This document shows positions 42,316-50,467 of a stretch of DNA of 64,000 nucleotides, piece by piece. Position numbers and translations under genes: made by a program. The first letter of the stretch is position 1. The number at the start of each line of letters is the position of its first letter. The DNA comes from Streptomyces sp. NBC_01275 (GTDB taxonomy: Bacteria; Actinomycetota; Actinomycetes; Streptomycetales; Streptomycetaceae), in the NCBI RefSeq assembly GCF_026340655.1, contig NZ_JAPEOZ010000001.1:10044001-10108000 (forward strand), read 5' to 3'. Under the pieces are notes generated by a model, which was given only the letters and a program-made list of their open reading frames with translations, ran no database searches and had not been told where the DNA came from.

Positions 42316-42960
42316 GTGGATCAACTGCTGAGAGTCATGAACTTCAACGTCTCGGGTGACGGCATCGGTGCTGGTGAGCACCAGAGTCTCGAGAGACCGT
42401 TCGGCCACGACCATCCCGAGAGGCTGTTCGCCTGGGCCGGAGCCACGGCGAGCTGGCCCATGCGCACCGATCCCGGAGGGAGCCGGGGCCTCGACGACTA
42501 CTTCACGCGAGACTTCGCACGCAACATCGGTGCCGAGATCATGGGCCGCAACAAGTTCGGGCCCCAGCGCGGGCCCTGGCAGGACTATGAGTGGCGCGGC
42601 TGGTGGGGGGAGGAGCCCCCGTTCCGCACGCCGGTGTTCGTCATGACCCACCACGAGCGTCCGTCGTTCACGCTCTCCGACACCACGTTCCACTTCGTCG
42701 ACGGCGACCCGGCCACGGTCCTCGAACGGGCTCGGGAAGCGGCGCAGGGCAAGGACGTCCGACTCGGCGGCGGGGTCACCACCATCCGGCAGTTCCTTGA
42801 CGCTGACCTCGTCGACACCCTGCATGTGGCGGTCTCGCCGGTAAAGCTCGGATCCGGCCTACGACTCTGGGAGTCCCCCGATGAGCTGCTCGACCGGTAC
42901 CGCCTGGAGGTCGTGCCCAGCCCGAGCGGCGTGACGCACCACCTGTTCTGGCGAAGGTGA
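42316..42960 (+). CDS. Dihydrofolate reductase/RibD C-terminal-like protein
   Basis: A 214-residue protein of the RibD_C/DHFR-like fold. Family segments are MNFNVSGDGIGAGEHQSLER, GAEIMGRNKFGPQRGPW, FRTPVFVMTHHERPSF, DVRLGGGVTTIRQFLDADLV and DTLHVAVSPVKLGSGLRLWE. GTG 42316 has GAGGAAA upstream; ATG 42340 is an alternative. These stand-alone proteins are probable NADPH-dependent reductases of unknown substrate, not housekeeping DHFR. Confidence 0.88.
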   Translation: MDQLLRVMNFNVSGDGIGAGEHQSLERPFGHDHPERLFAWAGATASWPMRTDPGGSRGLDDYFTRDFARNIGAEIMGRNKFGPQRGPWQDYEWRGWWGEEPPFRTPVFVMTHHERPSFTLSDTTFHFVDGDPATVLERAREAAQGKDVRLGGGVTTIRQFLDADLVDTLHVAVSPVKLGSGLRLWESPDELLDRYRLEVVPSPSGVTHHLFWRR

Positions 42961-42964
42961 CGCG

Positions 42965-43400
42965 AGGGCATCGACTTCAGCGCGGCCAGGATGCTGGCGG
43001 TGCCCTTGCGGCGGTGGTTGACGCCCCACAGCCGGTCGGGCCTGCCCTGCTTCGCCCCGCAGGAGCCCGCGGGCGCCCGAACTCGTCGAAGGCGAAGGCG
43101 AAGGCGAAGGCGAAGGCGAAGGCGAAGGCGAAGGCGAAGGCGAAGACGCGGTCGGGGAGGCGGTCCAGCACCTGCTCGATACGGTCGGGCTCAGCGTCGC
43201 GATCCGGGTCGGCGATTCCTTCCAGGTCTTGGTGCGCCGGAAGGTGATGCCGCGGCGCAACAGCAGGCAACCGTAAGGTCCCGGCCGATGCGGATGATGC
43301 GTCCGTGCACTTTCGGCAGGTAGGCGGCGAGTTTACGGATCGACCAGCAGGTGAAGCGCTGGCCGATCTCACCGCCCATCCAACCGCCACGACCGCCAAC
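42965..43400 (-). mobile_element. IS630-family transposase remnant
   Basis: In successive frames the minus strand reads RFTCWSIRKLAAYLPKVHGR, RRGITFRRTKTWKESP, then DPDRDAEPDRIEQVLDRLPD and RVFAFA...FDEFG, and VNHRRKGTASILAALKSM. These are the linker, DDE strand and later region of Streptomyces IS630-type transposases. Several frameshifts, no ends and no full DDE set. A nine-copy hexamer has expanded the FAFDEFG strand that carries a catalytic Asp. Confidence 0.75.
43091..43144 (+). repeat. Hexanucleotide repeat, GGCGAA x9
   Basis: Nine perfect GGCGAA copies inside the IS630 transposase remnant; on the minus strand they encode alternating Phe-Ala exactly where intact relatives have a single FAF before DEFG or DQFG. 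Confidence 0.95.
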
Positions 43401-43425
43401 CCGGCGAACCTGCGCGGTCACAGCA

Positions 43426-45477
43426 CTAGACGCGGTCCTGGAAGACGCAGCCCCACACGTGGGTGCCCGCGACGCTGCCGTCGGCGCGCGCCGCCTCCAG
43501 CGTGTAGAAGTGCGCGGTCCCCCGCGCGGCCGTGGTGTCCGTGTAGGCACGGGTCTGCGTCGGCAGCAGTCCGGCGTGCAGCGGCTCGTACGTCTTCGTG
43601 GCTGCGTTCCACCGGCTGACCCGGTAGCCCGCGACGGTGTCGCACTCAGCTGTCCTGTCGCACCGCCAGCTGATGGACGGCCCGTCCTCGTTGGGTCCGC
43701 CGATCACGGTGCCGTAGCCCATGCTGCCGAGGTCCCAGTCCCGGGTGACCGTCACGGACGGCCGGACGTCCAGCTCGGTGGCCTCGACGACCGTGACCTT
43801 CGGGTCGCTCGGGGGCAGCGCGTTGTCCCAGCGGTCCCTGGCGACGACCGCGAACACGTACGTCTCGCCGTCCGGCAGGTCGCCGCAGAGGACCGCGAGC
43901 GGGTCGCTCGTGCCCTCCCGGCAGGCGGTGGAGCTGAGCCACTTGACCGTGCCGTCGGCCTGCCGGGCGCCGGTCCAGGCCGCGTAGCGCTCGACGTCGT
44001 CCTCGGTCGAGGCCGCCCAGCTCACCAGCACGCCGTCGGCGCGCGGGGCGGCCTTCACGCCGGTGACCGGGCCGGGCGCGACGCGGTCGCCGGTGCGGAC
44101 GACCAGCGGTGCGGACAGGGCCGACTCGTTGCCGGCCGGGTCCACCGCCGCGACCGCGTACGTCACATACGTGCCCGCGGGCATGTCCAGGTCGTGGCAG
44201 ATGCCGCCGCTGCTGGTCTCGTCGCTCTCCTCGGCGCAGATCACGCGGGTGAGAGCGGCCGGGTCGAGGGTCTTGCCGGGCGAGCGGTAGACGCGGTAGG
44301 TCCCGCCGTTGTCGAAGTCCTCGTAGAAGCCGTCGGGCTGCTGCCAGTACACGTCGGTGTAGCCGCCGCGGACGACGGAGCCGAGGGAGGTCGGGGACCT
44401 CGGCGGCGTCCGGTCGACGCCGTCGCCGGTGACGGCGGTGTACGCGGACGGGTTGCCGAGCGCGTCGAGGGCGCGGACGCGGTAGTACCGGGCGGTGTTC
44501 ACGGGTGCGTCGGTGCGGTACGACGTCGTGGTCGTCGTGCCCAGCAGCTCGAACGGGCCGGTGGCCGCGGAGGCGGCGTACACCTCGTACCTCGCGGCGT
44601 CGGCGACCCCCTGCCAGGCCAGGGTGGCCCACCACGCGTCGCCGACGACCGTGAGACCGGTCGGCGCGGCCGGGCCGGTGCGGTCCACGGTCACAGCGGT
44701 GGCGTCGAGGCTGCCGGCGGACTCGCGGCCCGCCCTGTCGACGGCGCGGACCTCGTACAGGAAGGTCTGGCCCGTGGCGGGCGTCGCGTCCACGAAGGAC
44801 GGGGAGGCGAGCAGCGACGAGCCGCTGACCCTCGCCCACTGGGTGGTGCTCAGCCGGCGGTACACGCGGTAACCGGCGAGGTCCATCTCCTTGTTCGCGG
44901 CCCAGCGCAGGGTGGTCTTCGTGGTGTCCCGGTTGTACGCGGCGGTGACGCCGGTCGGGGTGAGCGGCCTGACCGTGTCGACGGCGGCCTCGGTGCGCGG
45001 GGCGTAGGTGAACCTGGCGTGGGCGAGGCCGGTCCAGGCAACGTAGTCCACGCGGATCGTGTGCTTGCCGGCCGGGATGGTCAGGTCGACGGTCTTGCGG
45101 GCGGTGGTGGAGACGTTCTTCCACAGGTCGATCTTCCGCACGCCGTCGACGTAGACGCGCATGCCGTCCTGCGTGGCGGCGGCCAGCCGGAAGGGGCCGC
45201 CGGAGCCGAAGTCCCGGGTGAGGGACCAGCGGACGGAGAAGTCGTCCTTGGGCAGCGTGACGCCGGTCGGGTCGCCGTACCCGTAGTTCTCGTCGATGGC
45301 CACGTCGCAGGCGGTCAGTTTCGGCGTGCCGCTGAAGGTGGAGTTGCCGAAGTACTGCGCCCTCCAGACCGGAGAGGTGCAGGTGACGGCCGCGGAGGCC
45401 GGGGCGGCGGTGATCAGGCCGCCGGTGGCGGCGAGGGCGGCCGTCGCGGCCAGCGCGATCAGCCGGGTACGAGTCAT
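43426..45477 (-). CDS. Secreted PA14 / fibronectin type III multidomain protein
   Basis: A 683-residue exported protein. After a signal peptide (RLIALAATAALAATGGLITA, APASA cleavage) comes a PA14-like module (WRAQYFGNSTFSGTP, VRWSLTRDFGSGGPFRLAAA, TQDGMRVYVDGVRKIDLW) and then about five fibronectin type III domains, each with the pattern YRVYRRLSTTQWARV or YEVRAVDRAGRESAGSLDAT. There is no catalytic domain, so it is probably a carbohydrate- or surface-binding protein. ATG 45477 gives the complete signal peptide. Cysteines in ICAEESDETSSGGICHDLD may form loop disulfides. Confidence 0.85.
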   Translation of the reverse strand: MTRTRLIALAATAALAATGGLITAAPASAAVTCTSPVWRAQYFGNSTFSGTPKLTACDVAIDENYGYGDPTGVTLPKDDFSVRWSLTRDFGSGGPFRLAAATQDGMRVYVDGVRKIDLWKNVSTTARKTVDLTIPAGKHTIRVDYVAWTGLAHARFTYAPRTEAAVDTVRPLTPTGVTAAYNRDTTKTTLRWAANKEMDLAGYRVYRRLSTTQWARVSGSSLLASPSFVDATPATGQTFLYEVRAVDRAGRESAGSLDATAVTVDRTGPAAPTGLTVVGDAWWATLAWQGVADAARYEVYAASAATGPFELLGTTTTTSYRTDAPVNTARYYRVRALDALGNPSAYTAVTGDGVDRTPPRSPTSLGSVVRGGYTDVYWQQPDGFYEDFDNGGTYRVYRSPGKTLDPAALTRVICAEESDETSSGGICHDLDMPAGTYVTYAVAAVDPAGNESALSAPLVVRTGDRVAPGPVTGVKAAPRADGVLVSWAASTEDDVERYAAWTGARQADGTVKWLSSTACREGTSDPLAVLCGDLPDGETYVFAVVARDRWDNALPPSDPKVTVVEATELDVRPSVTVTRDWDLGSMGYGTVIGGPNEDGPSISWRCDRTAECDTVAGYRVSRWNAATKTYEPLHAGLLPTQTRAYTDTTAARGTAHFYTLEAARADGSVAGTHVWGCVFQDRV

Positions 45478-45711
45478 CACAGAGAGTGGGGCCCCTTGGA
45501 AACAGGTGGAACACGTGACACCTGTGTGACCCATGAGGTGGGGGCAGGGTTGCCCTGCCCCTCACCTTTTTCACGGATCCTCGCCACAAAGTGGTCACGA
45601 AGCCCCGCTCCAGCTCGGGGCCGCGTACGGCAGCGTGAATCTCCCGGTCCGGGCCATGGGAGTCGTGCGACGATTGGCCGGCCAGCAGAGAGTCACGAGC
45701 GGGAACGGCTG

Positions 45712-45840
45712 ATGGAGTACGTCAATCTGGATGCGCAGGTCGGCGACCTGTCAGGAGTCCTTGATCCCACACAGCGCAAGGCGCGCCGCGAGTACGAGAA
45801 CCGCGTCAACGCCCTCCTGGCGGCTACAGCCGGACCATGA
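45712..45840 (+). CDS. Possible 42-residue small protein or remnant
   Basis: ATG follows a short GGGAAC stretch; the product reads EYVNLDAQVGDLSGVLDPTQ then RKARREYENRVNALLAATAG. Composition is protein-like and charged, with a probable helix, but no family is recognised. It could equally be the tail of a lost gene next to the IS5 remnant. Confidence 0.35.
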   Translation: MEYVNLDAQVGDLSGVLDPTQRKARREYENRVNALLAATAGP

Positions 45841-45936
45841 CCACTCTCAGCGGCACTTTCTGTACCGCAACTCCTCGCACCCGTGCTCGCGGTGCCCGTG
45901 ACTGCCCGTCATTCCCCGTGGTTGCCCACTACGGCG

Positions 45937-45960
45937 TGTTGTGAAAGTGCTGGTCACAGC
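45937..45960 (+). repeat. IS5-type end, left direct repeat
   Basis: A 24-base sequence beginning TGTTGTGAAAGTGCTGGTCA matches 47360-47383 at 23 of 24 positions in the same orientation, bounding the imine-reductase-like/HxlR pair. Confidence 0.8.
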
Positions 45961-46014
45961 GTCTCGTTGAGGACTGTGGCCAGCACGGTCGCTTCTGTGG
46001 CGGCAAGCGGCCGG
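45954..46014 (-). mobile_element. IS5-family transposase C-terminal stub (left)
   Basis: ATEATVLATVLNETL-stop on the minus strand corresponds to RYEATVLVAAINEWL-stop of the right-hand remnant at 47377, the last residues of an IS5-family transposase. Only the tail survives. Confidence 0.6.
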
Positions 46015-46896
46015 TCAGTTCACCAGCAGGTCGATCACTCCCGTCAGGTCCTCCTCGCCGCTGCCCTCGGCCAGGCGGCGGCGCATCAGCTCGAAGTACG
46101 GGCTGAGCAGTTCCGGGCTGACACCCTGCTGCTCGGCGGTGCTCAGGAAGGTAGGCGTGCCAGCCACCTGCATGGCGAGGTCGGAGACGACGCCCTTGGT
46201 GTAGTCGCCGCTCCGCAACTGGTCGGCGGTCTGGTGAACTGCCGGGGCCATCGCGACGAGCCAGTCGGCGAGCAGCGGGGCGAGCGCCGCGGGGTCGATG
46301 TTCTCCTTGCGGATCAGGGCGAAGGCGTGCGCGGCGCCGGCGAACATCCCGTACATGGCGCTGAGAAGGGCCACGTCGTGGAGGGCCGCGAAGCCCGCGT
46401 CCTCGCCGACGTAGGTAGTGCCGGCCGGGACGCTCAGGGTCTCCTGGTGCCGTTCGAACAGCTCCCGCGAGCCGCTGTAGAAGACGTAGCCGCCGGTTTC
46501 CGGGACGCCGATCATCGGAGGGACGGCCATGATTCCGCCGTCCAGGTAGCGGGCGCCCCGCTCGCGCGCCCACTCTGCGCGGGCGCGGGCCTGGGCGGGG
46601 GTGCTGGTGGTCAGGTTGACCAGGTCCCTGTCGTCCAGGTCGACGTCGGCCAGCACCTCATCGACCGAGGTGTCGTCCAACAGGCAAAGGAGGATGAGGG
46701 TGTTCGCTGCGACCGCCTCAGCGGCGGTGTCCGCGACCCTTGCGCCCTCGGTGGCGAGCGCTGCGGCGCGGGCTGGGGTGCGGTTCCAGACGGTGAGTGG
46801 GTGGCCGGCGGCCAGCCAGGTGCGGGCCAGCGCGGTGCCCATCGCGCCGAGGCCGAGCATCGTGACGGGAGTCTTCTCAACAGTGTTCTGTGTCAT
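46015..46896 (-). CDS. Imine reductase-like NAD(P)-dependent oxidoreductase
   Basis: A 293-residue 3-hydroxyisobutyrate dehydrogenase-superfamily enzyme of imine-reductase type. The N-terminal Rossmann domain has VTMLGLGAMGTALARTWLAA (GxGxxG) and TVWNRTPARAAAL, then LVNLTTSTPAQARARAEWA and YLDGGIMAVPPMIGVPETGG; the C-terminal helical domain has DVALLSAMYGMFAGAAHAFA. ATG 46896 is preferred over the upstream frame start. Divergent from an HxlR regulator across two palindromes, and bounded by IS5 remnants with it. Confidence 0.88.
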   Translation of the reverse strand: MTQNTVEKTPVTMLGLGAMGTALARTWLAAGHPLTVWNRTPARAAALATEGARVADTAAEAVAANTLILLCLLDDTSVDEVLADVDLDDRDLVNLTTSTPAQARARAEWARERGARYLDGGIMAVPPMIGVPETGGYVFYSGSRELFERHQETLSVPAGTTYVGEDAGFAALHDVALLSAMYGMFAGAAHAFALIRKENIDPAALAPLLADWLVAMAPAVHQTADQLRSGDYTKGVVSDLAMQVAGTPTFLSTAEQQGVSPELLSPYFELMRRRLAEGSGEEDLTGVIDLLVN

Positions 46897-46929
46897 GCCG
46901 ATTAGGCTGGTGACAGGTCCGGAGGTGAT

Positions 46930-46968
46930 CAAGTACGCACTTGGTAGTGGGTGGTTACCTCGGGGTAA
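46930..46968. promoter_or_regulatory. Two palindromes between reductase and HxlR genes
   Basis: CAAGTACGCACTTG (46930-46943) and TTACCTCGGGGTAA (46955-46968) are both perfect five-base inverted repeats around four bases, centred 25 bases apart. They are candidate HxlR sites covering both promoters. Confidence 0.65.
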
Positions 46969-46992
46969 GCAAGCACGTCAGAAGGGTGGGGC

Positions 46993-47367
46993 ATGACGAC
47001 GCTGAACCGGCCGGGCACACCAGACGGACACGTCTGCGGGATCGACACCGCGATGGAGGTGATCGGCGGCAAGTGGAAGGTGCTGATCCTCTGGGCGCTC
47101 CACGAGCGTCCCCACCGTCGCTTCGGCGACTTGCGTCGACTGCTTCCGGGGATCACCGAGAAGGTGCTGGCCTCTCACCTACGTGAGTTGGAAGCGGACG
47201 GCGTCGTGCACCGCGTCTCCTACGACGAGGTGCCGCCGCGCGTCGAGTACTCGCTGACCGAGGACGGCATGCGCCTCAACGACGCCCTTCAGCCGCTGGC
47301 CGCCTGGGGCCGCGAGCGGCCGAGCATTCGACGGCAAGAGGAGAAGGCGGGCCAGGGTCTGTTGTGA
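46993..47367 (+). CDS. HxlR-family transcriptional regulator
   Basis: A 124-residue HxlR regulator with GIDTAMEVIGGKWKVLILWA, FGDLRRLLPGITEKVLASHL and VPPRVEYSLTEDGMRLNDAL. The C-terminal residues GQGLL-stop run into the IS5 end repeat, which supplies the stop codon, so the original C-terminus may have been replaced. Divergent from the imine-reductase-like gene, its probable target. Confidence 0.9.
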   Translation: MTTLNRPGTPDGHVCGIDTAMEVIGGKWKVLILWALHERPHRRFGDLRRLLPGITEKVLASHLRELEADGVVHRVSYDEVPPRVEYSLTEDGMRLNDALQPLAAWGRERPSIRRQEEKAGQGLL

Positions 47368-47383
47368 ACGTGCTGGTCACAGC
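47360..47383 (+). repeat. IS5-type end, right direct repeat
   Basis: Begins TGTTGTGAACGTGCTGGTCA; differs from the left copy at 45937-45960 by one base. It overlaps the HxlR stop codon. Confidence 0.8.
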
Positions 47384-47801
47384 CACTCGTTGATGGCCGC
47401 GACCAGCACGGTGGCTTCGTAGCGGACGGCGAGTTTGTCGTGTCGAGTGACCACCGCCCGGTGGTCTTCGTGGTCAGCCCGCCGCGGGAGCGCCGGAGGC
47501 CGTGGTCGTCCGGCTCGGGGTCGATGCCGCCGGGAGGCTCTTTCTGGAGATCCCCTTTGCGGGCGCCCGCGGCGTGCTGATGGGCGCGGCAGACGGTGGA
47601 GTCCACGCTGACGTCCCAGGTGATCAAGCCCTTCGTGTCGGCCTCGGTCTGGAGCTGTTCCAGGATCCGCTTCCACGTCCCGTTCCCGTTGCGCTGCCAT
47701 CGCCGGAACAGGTCGTAGACCCGGTCCCACGGGCCGTATCGGCGGCCGCCGATCTGGACCAGGCGGCAGCTGATCGACGGCATACGGTGGCGTACCCGCA
47801 C
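47377..47801 (-). mobile_element. IS5-family transposase remnant (right)
   Basis: The minus strand shows GGRRYGPWDRVYDLFRRWQR, DGTWKRILEQLQTEA-like and DVSVDSTVCRAHQHAAGARK then GGIDPEPDDHGLRRSRGGLT-TK, classic IS5-type sequence including the catalytic DST. It then jumps, by deletion and frame change, to HDKLAVRYEATVLVAAINEW-L. The N-terminus is missing and the middle third is deleted. Confidence 0.75.
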
Positions 47802-47840
47802 CGGAACGCCCTGGCGAGACGTGCCCGAGCCTTCGGTTGG

Positions 47841-48221
47841 TCAGCCTGCTGCCGGGCTCTGCGGTACCTGCGCTCGTATGAACCCGTGGCTCCGCTCCAC
47901 TTTCGCCACATGCAGCGTGTAGCTCTGGTACCACTCGACTTGCCCACGCTTTTGCGCCGCGCGGTGCTCGGCGTTGCTCCGCCACTCCATGAGGGCGTCG
48001 GCGTCACGGAAGTACCCGACGGTGATGGACAGCCCCCCGGGAGTCTGAGCGTGGTCCATCCCCAGAAACCCAGGGACGTCCTTCACCAGGTCTTCCATGC
48101 GTGCGTTGGTCTCGCTGTAGCCGCTCTGGTCCTGGGTTCGCACCGCAGTGAAGACAGCCGCGTAGTAGGGGGGTTCATAGGCTTCGACGGGCGAGACAGG
48201 CGCTTCGGAGTGATTGCTCAT
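47841..48221 (-). CDS. Antibiotic biosynthesis monooxygenase-domain protein
   Basis: A 126-residue ABM-fold (dimeric alpha-beta barrel) protein. PPYYAAVFTAVRTQDQSGYS, MEDLVKDVPGFLGMDHAQTP and SITVGYFRDADALMEWRSNA followed by EHRAAQKRGQVEWYQSYTLH match the common stand-alone ABM family seen beside oxidoreductases. ATG 48221 gives the family start MSNHSEAP. It could be a heme-degrading or quinol monooxygenase; the exact activity is unknown. Confidence 0.88.
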   Translation of the reverse strand: MSNHSEAPVSPVEAYEPPYYAAVFTAVRTQDQSGYSETNARMEDLVKDVPGFLGMDHAQTPGGLSITVGYFRDADALMEWRSNAEHRAAQKRGQVEWYQSYTLHVAKVERSHGFIRAQVPQSPAAG

Positions 48222-48374
48222 GACGCCACCGTAGGGCGGGATGCGCCCAACGAGCCGGCGTCTTTCCTGAAGGGGATCCATAAGGGATCCGGCTCTTGAC
48301 CAAAGCTGGCTGAGCTGACGTTCTCCGGCCACCTGGCGGCTGGCCTGGCCTCGCGCCCCAGGTCGGCTGGTCTG

Positions 48375-49203
48375 TTCGGCTTGGGCTCGGATGTGGGCGC
48401 AGACGATAGGATTCGGCGCCGGTTTGGATGATCGCGCCGTTGAAGGTCAGGCGGTCGACGATGGCCGCGCAGAGGCGGAGGTCGGTGAAGGCCTTGATCC
48501 AGCCGCCAAGTTCGTCGATACAAGGAAGAGCGACACGGCCGTGGCGGGCGATGGTCTTCGACAAGTGCTTGTCGTCGCACTCGCAGGTGGCGAGGGGTGA
48601 TGGTCCGGGGTCGATGCCGGGGTTCGCGCCGAAGCCAAAGGCCTGCAGGGACTTGTCCCTCGGGAAGGCCGCGACCCGGGTCCGGCGTTCGGACCGGCGT
48701 TCGGACCGGCGGCGGGCCCGGTCGTCGCGCTCGGCCGTCAGCAGCTCGGCGAGGAGACCGCCGTAGGACATCTGGTCGCGGCAGGCGCCGTGGGACATCT
48801 CCTTGAACTGCTGGCGGATGGTGGGCAGCCGCAGCATGCGGCATGCCTGGCCGATGGAGGCGGGGGCGGCTTCTCCGGTCAGGCGTTCGTGGCTGGTGAC
48901 CTCGATGCGGCCGTCGAAGACGATCAGGTCGTTGGCGTGCAGCAGCACCCGCAGCTGGCGGACGATGAACCACACTGGCACCGAGTAGGCGTCACCGCGG
49001 CCGCGGACGTGGACGCGGACGCGGACGCGGACGTCGACCTCACCGAAGCGGTCGACGCCCGGGGTGACCGGGCGTCCGGTCTCGAACGGCTCGGTCGGCA
49101 GTGGCTTGAGGAGGGACTGCTCGGCGGCGAAGTACTCGCCGACGGTGCGGGTCCGCGACCGCAGCCTACGGACGTCGTCGGCCAGGTCCCACTGGTCGAC
49201 CAT
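48375..49203 (-). mobile_element. IS21-family IstA-IstB fusion remnant
   Basis: One frame joins the end of IstA (LKPLPTEPFETGRPVTPGVD, AYSVPVWFIVRQLRVLLHAN, IVFDGRIEVTSHERLTG) to IstB (ACRMLRLPTIRQQFKEMSHG, YGGLLAELLTAERDDRARRR, LPCIDELGGWIKAFTDLRLC, AIVDRLTFNGAIIQTGAESY). Between NPGIDPGPSPLATCE and KHLSKTIARHGRV the Walker A region of the ATPase is deleted, and sequence between CIDELG and GGWIKAF is also missing. Dead element. Confidence 0.8.
49003..49038 (+). repeat. Hexanucleotide repeat, GCGGAC-type x6
   Basis: Six units (four GCGGAC, plus GTGGAC and GTCGAC) in the IstA part of the IS21 remnant give VRVRVRVHVRGRG where relatives have a short VRTNRYSVP-type sequence. A separate perfect 12-base duplication, CCGGCGTTCGGA twice, lies at 48682-48705. 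Confidence 0.85.
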
Positions 49204-49236
49204 CGCGTTGTCGACCGAGCTGCTGACGAACGAGTC

Positions 49237-49671
49237 TCAGTCGACAAGGTCTCTCGCTTCGTAGCTGGCCAGCCCCATGGCAAGCAGGGGTGGTACCAGT
49301 GCGTTCAGATACCACGCCATGTCAGTCAGGGCTGGTGCTCCGGAGAGCCTTCGCCGGTCGATCGTCGGGCTGAAGGAACAGTGCGATCGGCCAGCATGAA
49401 AAAGTAGCTGGCCACCGGTTTCCGCAGTTGAGTGATAGATGCAGACGCCGACGTGGTAGTCGATGTTGTCCGGTGAATCCACCACGGTCAGGACCTCGGC
49501 TGCCTGGTCGGTTGAAGCCGACTGCCAGTCGAACAGGTCGTCGTTGTTGACCATGTAGGAGATACCAAGCGGTTCCTGCAGCGACCACCCCTCACCAGCC
49601 AGAGCTCGCACCACGGCGTCTACCGTGACGGCACGCGCGAACACGAGATCGATGTCGGCGGTCCTGGACAT
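49237..49671 (-). CDS. Hypothetical protein, SitI/immunity-like size and composition
   Basis: 144 residues, unrecognised. It reads SRTADIDLVFARAVTVDAVV, GEGWSLQEPLGISYMVNNDD, VLTVVDSPDNIDYHVGVCIY and ends LLAMGLASYEARDLVD. The acidic, compact alpha/beta pattern without signal or membrane segments is like many small actinomycete single-domain or immunity-type proteins, but no toxin gene is adjacent. ATG 49671 fits; the longer frame start lies in intergenic sequence. Confidence 0.6.
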   Translation of the reverse strand: MSRTADIDLVFARAVTVDAVVRALAGEGWSLQEPLGISYMVNNDDLFDWQSASTDQAAEVLTVVDSPDNIDYHVGVCIYHSTAETGGQLLFHAGRSHCSFSPTIDRRRLSGAPALTDMAWYLNALVPPLLAMGLASYEARDLVD

Positions 49672-49899
49672 TCGCGGCTCCTGCGGTGGGGTTGATCGGT
49701 GTCGGAAGCGTTCCACGTGTTGGCATCGGTCATGGAGGGAAGAGCACTCGTTTCTTCTGGAGCGCGAAGCCGGCTCGGCCGAAAGACGTTTGGTGCGGAA
49801 GTAGGCGCGAACTCGCTGGTAACTTCCAGTGGTCGTCCAGGCAGGGCCTGTACTCGTCGAGGACGGAGGGCGGCCCTGCCACTGGCCGTGGAAGAGGTC

Positions 49900-50374
49900 T
49901 TCCGGGGTGGCGGCGTCAGCGAGGACCTCACCGCCCAGCCGCTGGCCGCGCGGGACGGGGCGACGCGTGCCGCCATCGCGGAGGTCGCGGCGCGTTTGAT
50001 ACCGCGGCCATGACCGAGCTCTGGGACGCGGCGCTCAGCGCTCCCGGATGGGATCGCCCTTCGGTCTGGTTCCACGGCGACTTCCACACCGGCAACCTGC
50101 TGACCGTCGACGGCCGTCTCAGCGCGGTCATCGACTTCGGCGGGCTCGGCATCGGCGACCCGGCCTGCGACCTGACCATCGCCTTCACCCTGATGTCGGC
50201 CGGTCCCCGAGCGGCCTTCCGCGCCGCGCTCGGCGTGAACGACGCCACCTGGACCCGAGGTCGTGGCTGGGCCTTGGCCACGGGGCCCTGAACGCTCACA
50301 TCTCCCATGCCGCCGTCAACCCCAGGGTCGCCGCGCAGACCACCCGTCAGATCACCGAGGGCCTCATCGGCTAG
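49900..50374 (+). pseudogene. Aminoglycoside phosphotransferase-family remnant
   Basis: The C-terminal lobe of an APH/ChoK-type kinase is visible: the Brenner motif HGDFHTGNLLTVDGR and the metal-binding VIDFGGLGIGDPACDLTIAF are intact, followed by GPRAAFRAALGVNDATWTRG and, after a frameshift at about 50280, LNAHISHAAVNPRVAAQTTR. A second shift is needed near 50005 (RAAIAEVAA to FDTAAMTELWDAAL). The N-lobe with the ATP lysine is missing, so it is inactive. Confidence 0.75.
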
Positions 50375-50388
50375 GCACTGTTCTCGGA

Positions 50389-50460
50389 TCATGTGCGGAG
50401 CCAGATCACGAGGGCTGCGAGGGTGAGGTGCCGAGGCAGATGGAGGCACGTGCCGTTCGC
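50389..50460 (-). mobile_element. Possible IS5-type transposase tail
   Basis: The minus strand ends HLTLAALVIWLRT-stop, a pattern seen at the end of several IS5-group transposases. Too short for certainty. Confidence 0.35.
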
Positions 50461-50467
50461 ACGGTGG

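Noticed and set aside
43091..43144. Repeat array considered as CRISPR
   Set aside because: It is a contiguous hexamer without spacers, lying within a transposase remnant; no cas genes are present.
43351..45840. An 829-codon plus-strand open frame
   Set aside because: It is antisense to the PA14/fibronectin gene, which has a signal peptide and clear domains; the plus-strand product is low-complexity.
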